From contig NZ_CP108458.1 of NCBI RefSeq assembly GCF_036242395.1, positions 1,426,001-1,490,000 of the forward strand: a stretch of DNA of 64,000 bases, in the 5' to 3' direction. The number at the start of each line of letters is the position of its first letter. Position 1 is the first letter of the stretch. The notes below the pieces were generated by a model that had not been told where the DNA came from, made no database searches, and worked only from the letters and a program-made list of their open reading frames with translations. Shown here piece by piece: positions 33,562 through 41,373 of the stretch. The position numbers and the translations under genes were made by a program. Source of the DNA: Kitasatospora sp. NBC_01266 (GTDB lineage Bacteria > Actinomycetota > Actinomycetes > Streptomycetales > Streptomycetaceae).

Positions 33562-33978
33562 ATGAACGAGGAACTCGCCGAGCTGGCCGCGAGCGGCGCC
33601 ACCGCCCTGGTGTCCGCGATGGGCACCGACCTCTGGCAGGAGGCGAGGCGGCTGATGGGCGGCGTGCTCGCGCGGGCCCGGGGCAGCCGGCACGAGGAGC
33701 TGTCCGCGGCGCTGGAACGGCGGTCGACCGCCGCAAGGGGAGCGGTCGACCGCACGGTCGTGGACTACTGGGCCGAGGCGCTGTACCAGTTGCTCGACCG
33801 GGACCCGGCGCTCGCCCAGGAGGTCAGGGCGCTGGCCGCGCTGCGGGTGTCCGAGCGGCCGGACATCGCGGTCCAGAACAACTCCGCGACCGATTCGGGC
33901 GAGGTGTTCGCGGTGCAGTACGGCAGCCAGCACTTCGGCTCCGGCCCCCGGTCCCGCGATTCCGGGGGCCGGCCGTGA
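33562..33978 (+). CDS. Small helical protein with C-terminal amyloid-like motif
   Basis: 138-residue protein. Residues 1-105 are helical and Ala/Arg/Leu-rich (LAASGATALVSAMGTDLWQE, YWAEALYQLLDRDPALAQEV) without a family I can name. The C-terminal part, DIAVQNNSATDSG followed by EVFAVQYGSQHFG (114-126), looks like two beta-strands with a Gly/Asn turn, the form of bacterial amyloid signalling motifs, and matches the adaptor and cyclase-like proteins. The start is ATG at 33562 with GGAG 11 bases upstream. The stop overlaps the GTG of the PP2C gene. Small helical proteins with such C-terminal motifs are often effectors or their carriers; the role here is unknown. Confidence 0.75.
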   Translation: MNEELAELAASGATALVSAMGTDLWQEARRLMGGVLARARGSRHEELSAALERRSTAARGAVDRTVVDYWAEALYQLLDRDPALAQEVRALAALRVSERPDIAVQNNSATDSGEVFAVQYGSQHFGSGPRSRDSGGRP

Positions 33979-35219
33979 GCGAGGACGGCATCCGGCTGGA
34001 CGGCCGGAGCGGTCGGGGCGGCCTGCTGGACGGGTGGGTGCGGGCGCTGTTCCTCGCGGCCGTGGTCGTCGGGGCGTTCGTCGAGGTCAGCACGGCGCAC
34101 CGGCACTTCGGCCGGCTGGTGGACCTGCTCGCCCTCGCGGCGGTGGGCCTGGTCGGCGCGGCGGCGGTGCTGGGTTCCGAGGCCGCCGCGACGCTCACCC
34201 GGGAAGACGAACGGGAGCAGGACAGGGTGCGGGAGCGGACCGACCGGGAACCCCAGCCGGAAGCGACGGCACCGATCTGCCGCTACGTCGCGGCAGCGGT
34301 GGCGCCGACGACCCGGCCCGCGCAGCCCCGGCCGTTCCTGCGCGAGCGGCCGACCGACCTGAGCGTGCCCCGCTTCGGCGAGGGCGCCCCCGCGCAGGGC
34401 TACCCGTGGCTGCTGCCGGAGCGCACGGTGCAGAACGGGATCGCCGCCGACGAGGCCCAGGTCGGTGTGCTCGGCGTCCGCGCGGCCTCCGTGGTCGGGC
34501 CCGGCCACCGCTGCGGCCGGCCTGCCGGGCCGCGGCAGGACTCCTACCGGATCGGGCGGAGCAGGGACAGCCGGTACGTCATCGTGGCCGTGGCCGACGG
34601 CCTGTCCAGCGCGGCCCTCTCCGACACCGGGGCCACCATGGCCTCCAGCCAGGCCGTCACCCTGCTGCGCGAGCACGTCGAGGCGGTCGGCTTCGACCGG
34701 CTCGACGTCGCGGGGCTGTTCGGGCGGATCGCGGAGTCAATCACCGCGCACGCGGCCGGCCGCGGCATCGACGCCGCGCACCTGGCCACCGTGCTGGTCA
34801 CCGCAGTGGTGGCCGAGCCGGACGCGAACGGTGTGGCGCGGGCCTGGATCGGGTCGCTCGGCGACAGTTCGGCCTGGACCCTCGACCCGCGGGTCGCGCA
34901 GTGGCGGTTCGCCGCCGGAGAGGCCAAGGACCGCGCGGCCGAGGTGGTCTCGAACGAGGTCGCCGGGCGGCTGCCGGACACCCCGCAGCTGGCCGTCGCC
35001 CGCTACCTCAGCCTGCCCGCCGGTGCCGCGCTGGCCCTGGTCACCGACGGGATCGGCGACGCCTGGGCGGACCCGGCGGGCAGCGTCAACGAGTACTTCG
35101 CGAACGCCTGGCGGGCACCCGTGCCGGCCACCCGGTTCACCGCCGACGTCGGCTTCGACGCGCCGCAGTGCCTGGACGACCGCACCGCGGTCGTGGTGTG
35201 GAACGGCGGTGGGGCATGA
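33975..35219 (+). CDS. Membrane-anchored PP2C-family protein phosphatase (TerY-P-type triad)
   Basis: 414-residue protein. Two transmembrane helices lie near the N-terminus (~21-42 and 50-71). After an Arg/Glu-rich linker comes a PP2C domain (~180-412) with metal-site motifs RQDSYRIG, VAVADGLSSAALSDTGA, LALVTDGIGDAW and LDDRTAVVVW. It removes phosphate from Ser/Thr residues. The GTG start at 33975 overlaps the preceding stop, and its stop overlaps the kinase gene. With the kinase and VWA genes it forms the phosphatase/kinase/VWA triad known from tellurite-resistance-associated (TerY-P) systems; no other ter genes are present here. Confidence 0.85.
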   Translation: MSEDGIRLDGRSGRGGLLDGWVRALFLAAVVVGAFVEVSTAHRHFGRLVDLLALAAVGLVGAAAVLGSEAAATLTREDEREQDRVRERTDREPQPEATAPICRYVAAAVAPTTRPAQPRPFLRERPTDLSVPRFGEGAPAQGYPWLLPERTVQNGIAADEAQVGVLGVRAASVVGPGHRCGRPAGPRQDSYRIGRSRDSRYVIVAVADGLSSAALSDTGATMASSQAVTLLREHVEAVGFDRLDVAGLFGRIAESITAHAAGRGIDAAHLATVLVTAVVAEPDANGVARAWIGSLGDSSAWTLDPRVAQWRFAAGEAKDRAAEVVSNEVAGRLPDTPQLAVARYLSLPAGAALALVTDGIGDAWADPAGSVNEYFANAWRAPVPATRFTADVGFDAPQCLDDRTAVVVWNGGGA

Positions 35220-36403
35220 CCGGCCCGGAACCCCTGGTCGACACCGTGCCCGACGGCAAGGTGCCCAACGGAACCGTGCCCGACGGCAAGGTGCCCAACG
35301 GGACCGTCCCCGGCGGCAGCCCGGAACCGCGGGGCTGGGCGCTGCCGCGGGCCGTGCCGCTCGCCGCACTCGGCGCGCTGGCCGAGCCGATCTCCGAGCA
35401 CAACGGCCAGGCCGTCGCGGTGCGGCCGCTGACGGACCATCCGGGCTGGCTGGCCAAGCTCTACCGGCCGGACCTGCCGACCGATGACGCCCGTCGGATG
35501 GACCGGCTGATCGCGGCCCCGGACGCGCTGCCGGAGGCGGACCGGGCGCTGCTGTACGCCGGCACCTGCTGGCCGGCGGCGCGGATCGAGGAACCGGGGA
35601 ACCCGGTCGTCGGCTGTGTGATCCCGATGGCGCCCGAGCAGTACCGCGCCGAGCTGCGGCGCGGCGCGTTCGCCGAGCGCCGGTTCGTCGAGATCGACTG
35701 GCTGGCGAAGTCCGACGAGTCGATCCGCGGCGTCGGGCTGCCGTCCCCCGGGTTCGAGGGCCGGCTGGCGGCCTGCCGCGAACTGACCCGGCTCGCCGCG
35801 GTCCTGGAGGGCCTGGGCCTGGTCTACTCGGACTGGTCGTTCTCCAACGCGTTCTGGAGTCCGGACCGGCGCTCAGTCTACCTGATCGACGTCGACGGCT
35901 GCCGGCCGGCAACGATGCCCGACATCCACCAGCCGAACTGGGCCGACCCGCTCACGCCGCCGGGCGTCGACGCGGACCGGTACACCGACCGCTACCGGAT
36001 CGGCCTGCTCGCCGCCAAGTGCCTGACCGGCCGGCGCGGGGCGGACGCCTTCCACGCCGTCGCCGCGTCGCACTGGCCGAACCAGGCCGCTGTCGCCGAG
36101 GTGCTGCTGGACATGCTGTTCGCGATCGACCGCGAGCGGCGCCCCTCGGCGGCCCAGTTGAACCAGGCGCTGAACAGCGGGCCCTACCTCAGGGCCGTGC
36201 CGCGTCCGGTCCGCAGCCCGCTGCCTCCGCTGCCCTCGCGACCCGCGCCGGCTCCGTCGGCGGATCCGGTCGTCCAGCCCCCCGCCGGCGACGGCCCGGT
36301 CGTGCCGGAGCCGCCCAAGCCAGGGGCCCCCTCGTACGCCGGGTGGGTCTGCGTGGTCGTCATCGCCGTGTTGCTGATCGTCCTGCTCGCCGTCAACCAC
36401 TGA
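35216..36403 (+). CDS. Tail-anchored protein-kinase-like protein of the TerY-P triad
   Basis: 395-residue divergent kinase. The catalytic loop reads LVYSDWSFSNAFW (Asp ~206) and the DFG equivalent is LIDVDGCRP (~223-230); the ATP-binding Lys is in AKLYRPDLP. This pattern fits the kinases that accompany TerY-type VWA proteins. The N-terminus carries a 10-residue repeat (VPDGKVPNGT twice), encoded by a 30-bp tandem repeat. A Pro-rich linker and a single C-terminal helix (~376-392, CVVVIAVLLIVLLAV) anchor it facing the cytoplasm. ATG 35216 overlaps the PP2C stop. It probably phosphorylates the VWA protein or FHA partner (inference). Confidence 0.82.
   Translation: MTGPEPLVDTVPDGKVPNGTVPDGKVPNGTVPGGSPEPRGWALPRAVPLAALGALAEPISEHNGQAVAVRPLTDHPGWLAKLYRPDLPTDDARRMDRLIAAPDALPEADRALLYAGTCWPAARIEEPGNPVVGCVIPMAPEQYRAELRRGAFAERRFVEIDWLAKSDESIRGVGLPSPGFEGRLAACRELTRLAAVLEGLGLVYSDWSFSNAFWSPDRRSVYLIDVDGCRPATMPDIHQPNWADPLTPPGVDADRYTDRYRIGLLAAKCLTGRRGADAFHAVAASHWPNQAAVAEVLLDMLFAIDRERRPSAAQLNQALNSGPYLRAVPRPVRSPLPPLPSRPAPAPSADPVVQPPAGDGPVVPEPPKPGAPSYAGWVCVVVIAVLLIVLLAVNH
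35243..35302 (+). repeat. 30-bp tandem repeat within the kinase gene
   Basis: Two 30-base units (35243-35272, 35273-35302) differ only at the last base; a partial third copy starts ACCGTCCC. They encode the repeated VPDGKVPNGT near the N-terminus. The length is a multiple of three, so copy-number changes would keep the frame. Confidence 0.8.
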
Positions 36404-36417
36404 CCCAGAGGTGCCCA

Positions 36418-37068
36418 ATGCCCCAGTGCCTGCCGACCTACGTGGTGATCGACGCGTCCGCGTCGATGAAACCGCAGGAGGCCGTGCTCAACGCGACCCT
36501 CGCGCGCCTGCACTACAACCTGGCGACCAACCCCAAGGTTTCGGAGTTCGCCCGGATCTGCGTGATCGCCTTCTCCACCGACGTGCACGAGGTGATCCCG
36601 ATGTCGGACATGGAGCAGGTGCCGAGCATGCCGGAGGTGATCTGCGGCGGGCGCACGGAGTACGGCAAGGCCTTCGCCCGGCTGCGGCAGAGCATCGAAC
36701 GGGACGTCAGCGACCTGCGGGCGCAGCACTACAGCGTGCTGCGGCCGACGGTCTTCTTCCTGACCGACGGCGGCCCGACCGACCCGAACTGGCAGGACGC
36801 CTTCCGCGCCCTGGTGGACCGGAGCTGGCCGCGCCACCCGCACGTGATCGCCTACGGTTTCGGCGGCGCCAAGCGCGACGTGCTGGAACGGGTGGCGACC
36901 AAGGCGCTGTTCGTCGCCGACGGGTCGGACACCGAGTCAGCGCTGAGCGGAGCGATCTCCAGCCTGCTCAACACGCTGATCGCCTCCTCGCAGACCGGCA
37001 AGATGACGATCCCCACCGACGTCAAGGGCTTCGAGTACATCCAGGTCGCCCAGGAATACGTGGACTGA
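36418..37068 (+). CDS. TerY-like von Willebrand factor A domain protein
   Basis: 216-residue VWA protein. The MIDAS metal site begins DASASM (residues 12-17), with further MIDAS residues in GGRTEYG and FFLTDGGPTD. No signal peptide or membrane helix, so it is cytoplasmic. VWA proteins of the TerY group are thought to bind metal and serve as the phosphorylated relay with a dedicated kinase and PP2C phosphatase, encoded immediately upstream. The start is ATG at 36418, 14 bases after the kinase stop. Confidence 0.87.
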   Translation: MPQCLPTYVVIDASASMKPQEAVLNATLARLHYNLATNPKVSEFARICVIAFSTDVHEVIPMSDMEQVPSMPEVICGGRTEYGKAFARLRQSIERDVSDLRAQHYSVLRPTVFFLTDGGPTDPNWQDAFRALVDRSWPRHPHVIAYGFGGAKRDVLERVATKALFVADGSDTESALSGAISSLLNTLIASSQTGKMTIPTDVKGFEYIQVAQEYVD

Positions 37069-37070
37069 GG

Positions 37071-37451
37071 ATGGACTCCGACCCGCGTACTACGCCGTCC
37101 CGGGCGCTGCGCGCCGCCGTCGGGCTGAGCGTGCTGGCCGCAGCGCTGCTCGCTTGCGGCGGCGCGGTCGAGGCGGCCGGCAACCTGTTCGGCCCGACGG
37201 CGGACGCCGGCGGCGGAGGCGGCACCCGCCCTGCGACCGTGCTGCGGCCGACCTTCGGCCCTCCGACCGTCCCGCCCACCGTCACCGCTTCGCCCTCGCC
37301 AAGTTGCCCCCTGCCCACACCGCCCCTGCCCACACCGCCACCGCCCACGCCGCTGCCCGAGCCCAGCGGTACGGCTACCACCAGGGGGTTTCCGACCGGG
37401 CACCCGCCTGGTCGGGAGCGGACACCCCCGACCAGGCCTGCCGATCAGTGA
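37071..37451 (+). CDS. Small Pro-rich putative lipoprotein
   Basis: 126-residue protein with a signal-like N-terminus (ALRAAVGLSVLAAALLAC, a lipobox-like LLAC at ~27-30), then Gly-rich and Pro/Thr/Ser-rich low complexity (LPTPPLPTPPPPTPLPEP). ATG at 37071 follows the VWA stop by 2 bases, so it is the last gene of the operon. No family recognised. The C-terminal end is near an IS remnant (from ~37520) and the last ~25 residues may be altered by it. It could be a surface-exposed sensor tail. Confidence 0.6.
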   Translation: MDSDPRTTPSRALRAAVGLSVLAAALLACGGAVEAAGNLFGPTADAGGGGGTRPATVLRPTFGPPTVPPTVTASPSPSCPLPTPPLPTPPPPTPLPEPSGTATTRGFPTGHPPGRERTPPTRPADQ

Positions 37452-37519
37452 CCCGGAGGCCTCCGGGCGCTGACGTGCCGGGGGGCGGTTGGCTCAGGGT
37501 GGGGGGATGGGGGACACGA

Positions 37520-37961
37520 ACGAGGCTGAGGTCCTGGTGTACCTGGTGCCAACTGGGCCGGACGCCCGGCGGGATCCCCCTCCATGTGATCACCACCGCG
37601 GCCAACGTCAACGACGTCACTCAGACCCTCGCGCTGGTCGACGGCGTCCCGCCCGTCACCGGCCGCGTCGGCCACCCGCGAAAGCGCCCCGACGCCCTCC
37701 TTGGCGACAAGGGCTACGACAGCAACCCCAACCGCCGCGAGCTGTACAAACGCGGGATCCTTCCGGTCATCTCCGCAAGGGCCGACCCGACATCAAGGGC
37801 CTGGGCAAGCTCCGCTACGTGGTGGAGCAGACCTTCGCCCTGCTCCACCAGTTCAGCGCCTGGCCGTCCGCTGGGAACGCCGCCTCGACCTCCACAACGC
37901 CCTCGTGTCCTTGGCCTGCTCACTGATCTGCCGGCGCCGCCTCAAGAAGGCTGCCACGTGA
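37520..37961 (+). pseudogene. IS5-type transposase remnant with frameshifts
   Basis: Only the C-terminal part of an IS5-family DDE transposase remains, spread over three frames: GGIPLHVITTAANVNDVTQT, then LLGDKGYDSNPNRRELYKRG with the second catalytic Asp region, then after a frameshift near 37780 RPDIKGLGKLRYVVEQTFAL with the Glu region, then after another near 37855 LAVRWERRLDLHNALVSLAC ending CRRRLKKAAT. It is not functional. It lies just beyond the signalling operon. Confidence 0.75.
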
Positions 37962-38111
37962 TCGCGTTACGAGCTCATAGGAATCGATTCAGAGGTCGTG
38001 CTAGAGCTCGAACCCGCTCTAGCGCCGGTCGGCGCAGCAGGCTCCCTGAAAGCCTCCAAGAGTGACTCTAAGTGATATCCAGGTCCCCACGCCACACCGG
38101 CATGTGCGTAT

Positions 38112-38136
38112 GGTTCAACTCCCCCCTCGGACACCA
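38112..38136 (+). repeat. tRNA-3'-end-like attachment core, copy B
   Basis: GGTTCAACTCCCCCC followed by TCGGACACCA looks like the T-loop, T-stem 3' strand, acceptor strand and CCA of a tRNA; the rest of the tRNA is absent. A U-tailed hairpin follows at once (38144-38165), as after a tRNA gene. It shares the 15-mer core with copies A and C. On the opposite strand it reads VSEGGVEP, a tail often seen at the ends of actinobacterial integrase genes. Confidence 0.6.
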
Positions 38137-38143
38137 GCAGATA

Positions 38144-38165
38144 CCCCACTTCATGTGGGGTTTTT
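38144..38165 (+). terminator. Intrinsic terminator after the tRNA-end-like repeat
   Basis: CCCCAC (38144-38149), TTCAT loop, GTGGGG (38155-38160), then TTTTT. It is a classical U-tailed terminator, AT-richer than those of the surrounding protein genes and fitting a tRNA transcript. Confidence 0.8.
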
Positions 38166-38394
38166 CTGTTTCCAGACCCTGAGCGTGACCAACCAGGTGA
38201 CCAACAGGGCCAGGAACGGGCTAGACGCCCCATCCGCCGCGCGCTCCCAGCGGCGAGCTTCACAGCCCCGTCCTTACGACGATGTCCGTACCGAGCCATC
38301 GTGTAGCCGGGCGAGTGGTGCCTGACGTTCGCCGACACCTCTACCGGCCCCCTGCTTCCAGGTCGTTGGTCACCTTGCTGTGACCCAGTCATGG

Positions 38395-38622
38395 ATGCGG
38401 AAGTCCTCCGGCAGATGCAGCCGGTTGCGAAGGACAGTGAGCCGATGACGCAGTGCGAGGATCTCCACATCCTTGTCCCGGTCGCTCATCGGCAACAGCC
38501 GCAGGGCGGCGAACGCGTTGGTGACAGTCAGGTATGCCAGGCGAAGCAACACGTGATCAGCCTGCCGCAACCGCCGACCAAGTCCTTGAACTGCATGGAT
38601 GACATTCTCGGCAGGCGCAGAG
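38395..38622 (-). mobile_element. 5' fragment of an insertion sequence of the 24980-26228 family
   Basis: A terminal-repeat-like end at 38587-38622 (minus strand ending TCGGCAGGCGCAG) is followed, leftward, by the N-terminus of the transposase: LLRLAYLTVTNAFAALRLLP, SDRDKDVEILALRHRLTVL, matching the intact copy. The frame breaks off near 38395. It is non-functional. Confidence 0.75.
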
Positions 38623-38940
38623 ATGTACCGCAGCCTCGGCTTCGACGGCCTCTGCCGCTACACGTACCTCGGGTAATGCGCGGCCTTGCGTCGGACGCGA
38701 AGCCGCCACGGAGCGCGTGCCCTTGCGACCCGTGCTCTCTGTCGGTTGGGCGTCGGTCTCGGGCCGGTCCCCAACGACCGGGCGGGAGTGGGCAGGGCGC
38801 TGCCGAGGTGGTGATCTTGCCTTGGCTGCAATCGAGTTCGCGCCACGAGCCTGGGGCCGTGGAAGCGCGATGGCCGGTTGTAGCAGCCTCGGTCCTTTCG
38901 AGCCAGCCGGTGGTCTGTCCAGGCCCGCTAGAATCCCGAT
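38623..38940. other. Gene-free stretch
   Basis: Between the IS fragment and the antiporter leader RNA. I see no gene with a recognisable product, no repeat and no clear promoter. It probably contains decayed island sequence plus the antiporter promoter near its right end (AGAATCCCGATAAAATTACC is the only AT-rich patch). Confidence 0.4.
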
Positions 38941-38948
38941 AAAATTAC

Positions 38949-39038
38949 CTTTGGTGTGCCGGGAAGCCTGGTCGGCTCGGGGGATGACTGCAGCGATCGG
39001 CGGCAGCGACCCCGCTTGTCGTGATGGGGTTTTCGTAG
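38949..39038 (+). promoter_or_regulatory. Structured leader RNA, candidate cation-responsive riboswitch
   Basis: A ~90-base leader directly before the Na+/H+ antiporter. CCGGG (38959-38963) and CCTGG (38967-38971) form a tight hairpin in GGTGTGCCGGGAAGCCTGG. CGGGG (38978-38982) can pair with CCCCG (39010-39014). Alternatively ACCCC (39009-39013) can pair with GGGGT (39026-39030), which is both the only purine-rich ribosome-site candidate and the 5' side of a TTTT run. The two pairings are mutually exclusive, the usual design of a switch. The pattern recalls the nhaA-I (Li+) or related antiporter-associated RNA classes; this is from memory and needs a covariance search. Confidence 0.5.
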
Positions 39039-40586
39039 ATGCGCGCAGTCGGGGTCGTTCTCTTCCTGGTGGTGCTGGCCACCGCGGTGGCGACGTTCGC
39101 CCGGCGCTGGCGGGTGCCCGCGCCCTCGCTGCTGGTCCTGGCGGGTCTCGGGGTGGCGCTGATACCCGGGGTGCCCGCGCTGCACGTGCCGCCGCAGACG
39201 ATCGGCCTGGTCGTGCTCCCGCCGCTGCTCTACGCCTCCGCCGAGGAGTTGTCGCTGCGCGACCTGCGGATGGTCTGGCGGCCGGTGACGATCCTGGCCT
39301 TCGGGCTGGTCTTCGTCTCGGCGGCGGCGGTGGGCTTCGTGGCGGTCGCGGTCACCGGGCTGCCGCCCGCGATGGCCTTTGTCCTCGGCGCCGTACTGGC
39401 CAGCACGGACCCGGTGGCCGTCACCGCGCTCGGCCGCCGACTCGCCCTGCCGGGCCGGGTCCAGGTGCTGGTGCAGGCGGAGAGCCTGTTCAACGACGCG
39501 ACCTCGCTGGTGCTGTTCAAGGTCGCCGTCGGTATCGCGGTGGCCGTCGGGGGCACAGTGAGTATTCCCGCGGCCGGTGGGGAGTTCCTGCTACTGGGCG
39601 GCGGCGGCAGCGTGATCGGTGCCGTCGTCGCGGGCCTGGTGTGGCTGATCCGCCGCCGCACCACCGATCCGGTGCTGGAGACCGTGATCGCCCTGGTCAC
39701 CCCGTACGCGGCCTACGTGCTGGCGGAGTCCGCGCACACCTCCGGCATCACCTCCGTGGTCGTCGCCGGCGTCCTGCTCGGCCGCTCCGGCCACCGGCTC
39801 ACCGATGCGCACAGCCGCCTGCAACTGCACGCGGTCTACGCGGTCGTGGTGTTCGTGCTGGAGAGCGTCGTCTTCAGCATCGTCGGCCTGGAACTGCCCG
39901 CGCTGGTGCGCGGCCTGCCGACGGACAGCGGCTGGTGGCCGCTGCAGGCCCTGGCCCTGGCCGGCGTGCTGATCGCGGTGCGCGTGCTGTCGACCCTGCC
40001 GCTGACCCGCGCCGTCAAGCCCAGCGGCGGGCGGCTGTCCTGGCGGGTGGCCGGGGTCGTCACCTGGGCCGGCACCCGCGGGGTGATGCCACTGGCCGCA
40101 GCCCTGTCCATCCCTCTTGTCGCGGACAACGGCACCGCGCTGGCCGGGCGGCCCCTACTGCTGGTCCTGACCACCGCGGTCGTGGTCTTCACCCTCGTCG
40201 TCCAGGGCCTGAGCCTGGCCGCCGTGGTCAACCGCTCCGGGCTGGCCCTGGAACCCGAACACACCGCCCGTGAGGAGGACGACGCCCGCGACAGCCTCAA
40301 CCACGCCGCGCTCAGCCACGTCGACCACCTCGCCACCCTCGAAGCCATGCCCGAACCGGCCATCGACCGGGTCCGCCGCGCCCTGCACGCCCGCCTCGAC
40401 CGCGACGACGAGACCCCCGACGGCACCTCCGTCGACACCGCCCTGCGCGCACTGCGCCACGAGGTCCTGGCCGTCCAGAACACCCAACTGCGCCGCCTCT
40501 ACGACGAACACCGGATCAGCGACGCCACCCGCCGAAGCCTCCAGCACGACCTCGACCGCCAGGAAGCCGCCCTCGGCGGCCGGTGA
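39039..40586 (+). CDS. CPA1-family Na+/H+ antiporter (NhaP-like)
   Basis: 515-residue inner-membrane antiporter exchanging Na+ (or K+/Li+) for protons. About 12 helices span residues 1-400. Key motifs are TDPVAVTALGRRL and AESLFNDATSLVLF (ion-site Asp), plus TWAGTRGVMPLAAAL. A ~115-residue cytoplasmic C-terminal tail (EPEHTAREEDDARDSLNHAA onward) is charged and helical, probably regulatory. ATG at 39039 follows the leader RNA, with GGGG 9 bases upstream as the only ribosome site. It is monocistronic and convergent with the MarR gene. Confidence 0.9.
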   Translation: MRAVGVVLFLVVLATAVATFARRWRVPAPSLLVLAGLGVALIPGVPALHVPPQTIGLVVLPPLLYASAEELSLRDLRMVWRPVTILAFGLVFVSAAAVGFVAVAVTGLPPAMAFVLGAVLASTDPVAVTALGRRLALPGRVQVLVQAESLFNDATSLVLFKVAVGIAVAVGGTVSIPAAGGEFLLLGGGGSVIGAVVAGLVWLIRRRTTDPVLETVIALVTPYAAYVLAESAHTSGITSVVVAGVLLGRSGHRLTDAHSRLQLHAVYAVVVFVLESVVFSIVGLELPALVRGLPTDSGWWPLQALALAGVLIAVRVLSTLPLTRAVKPSGGRLSWRVAGVVTWAGTRGVMPLAAALSIPLVADNGTALAGRPLLLVLTTAVVVFTLVVQGLSLAAVVNRSGLALEPEHTAREEDDARDSLNHAALSHVDHLATLEAMPEPAIDRVRRALHARLDRDDETPDGTSVDTALRALRHEVLAVQNTQLRRLYDEHRISDATRRSLQHDLDRQEAALGGR

Positions 40587-40700
40587 CAACCCGCAGGAGA
40601 CCGACCCCACGCCGCCGGCGGCGCGTCGTGCCGCCGGACGAAGGACGACGGGACGGGCGCTGAGCCGGGGCACGACCCATGGCTCTGCGCCCTCCTGAGC

Positions 40701-41213
40701 TCACCAGCCGAGCAGATCCAACTGCCTGAGCGGCGCCGCCGGCTCGCTGCCGGCCTCGGCGAACGCCCGCAGCGCCGCGACCAGGCCAGAGCGCTGCTCC
40801 GGCGGCATCGCCGCGACCACCTGGGCGATCTCGGCCCGGCGCCGGTCGGTGGCGTCCACCACCGTGCGAACCCCCTCCTCGGTGAGGACGATGCGCACCT
40901 CGCGCCGGTCCTGCAGGCCCGTCTCGCGCACCACCATGCCAGCCGCGACCAGACGCTCGATCATCCGCATCGCCGTGGACGGGTTGACCGCCAGGAACTC
41001 CGCCAGCCGGGACAGGCTCATCGCGCCACGGCTCTGCAGCACGACCAGCATCCGGAACTGAGGCAGCGTCAAGGACTCCTCCACCTCGCCCAGCGACCTC
41101 GCGGAGATCGCGACCAGGACCCGCGAGGCGGTGAGTACCGCCGTGACGAGGTCCTCCTCCGCGCTGAGCGGGGACGGATCGGTGGCGGGCGGCTGGGCGC
41201 GGTCGTGCGGCAT
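40701..41213 (-). CDS. MarR-family transcriptional regulator
   Basis: 170-residue winged-helix repressor. The recognition region reads MSLSRLAEFLAVNPSTAMRM and the wing follows in LQDRREVRIVLTEEGV. MarR proteins bind palindromes as dimers and are released by small ligands. It is divergent from the ClC channel gene, with a 160-base gap containing the perfect ATGCAAA-N7-TTTGCAT palindrome, its likely operator. The start is ATG at 41213; the AGGAGG is only one base away, an unusually short spacer, and no downstream start fits. Confidence 0.88.
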   Translation of the reverse strand: MPHDRAQPPATDPSPLSAEEDLVTAVLTASRVLVAISARSLGEVEESLTLPQFRMLVVLQSRGAMSLSRLAEFLAVNPSTAMRMIERLVAAGMVVRETGLQDRREVRIVLTEEGVRTVVDATDRRRAEIAQVVAAMPPEQRSGLVAALRAFAEAGSEPAAPLRQLDLLGW

Positions 41214-41336
41214 GCCTCCTTTCTACCTCCCGCACGCCGTGGCGTGCGCCGCTCCGGGGGCGTACGCGCTCCACAGGGCCCGCCGTGCGCCCGCCTGTCC
41301 CACATCGCGGATCGGGCGTCTCGAAACGGGAGACCC

Positions 41337-41373
41337 TTGCGCAATGCAAAGATATTATTTGCATAATGCAAGA
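41337..41373 (+). promoter_or_regulatory. ClC promoter overlapped by MarR operator
   Basis: The core palindrome is ATGCAAA (41344-41350), GATATTA, TTTGCAT (41358-41364). A second overlapping one is TTGCATAATGCAA (41359-41371). TTGCGC (41337-41342) and CATAAT (41362-41367), 19 bases apart, can serve as -35 and -10, placing transcription start at or next to the GTG at 41374, so the ClC mRNA is probably leaderless. MarR binding would block the promoter. Confidence 0.65.

Noticed and set aside
36418..37068. Tellurite resistance operon
   Set aside because: TerY-like VWA, kinase and PP2C are present, but no terB/C/D/E/Z genes, so a ter operon name is not justified.
37967..38470. Minus-strand frame ending near VSEGGVEP as a recombinase gene
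   Set aside because: Apart from the tail encoded by the tRNA-like repeat and an IS fragment in another frame, no recombinase motif is present.
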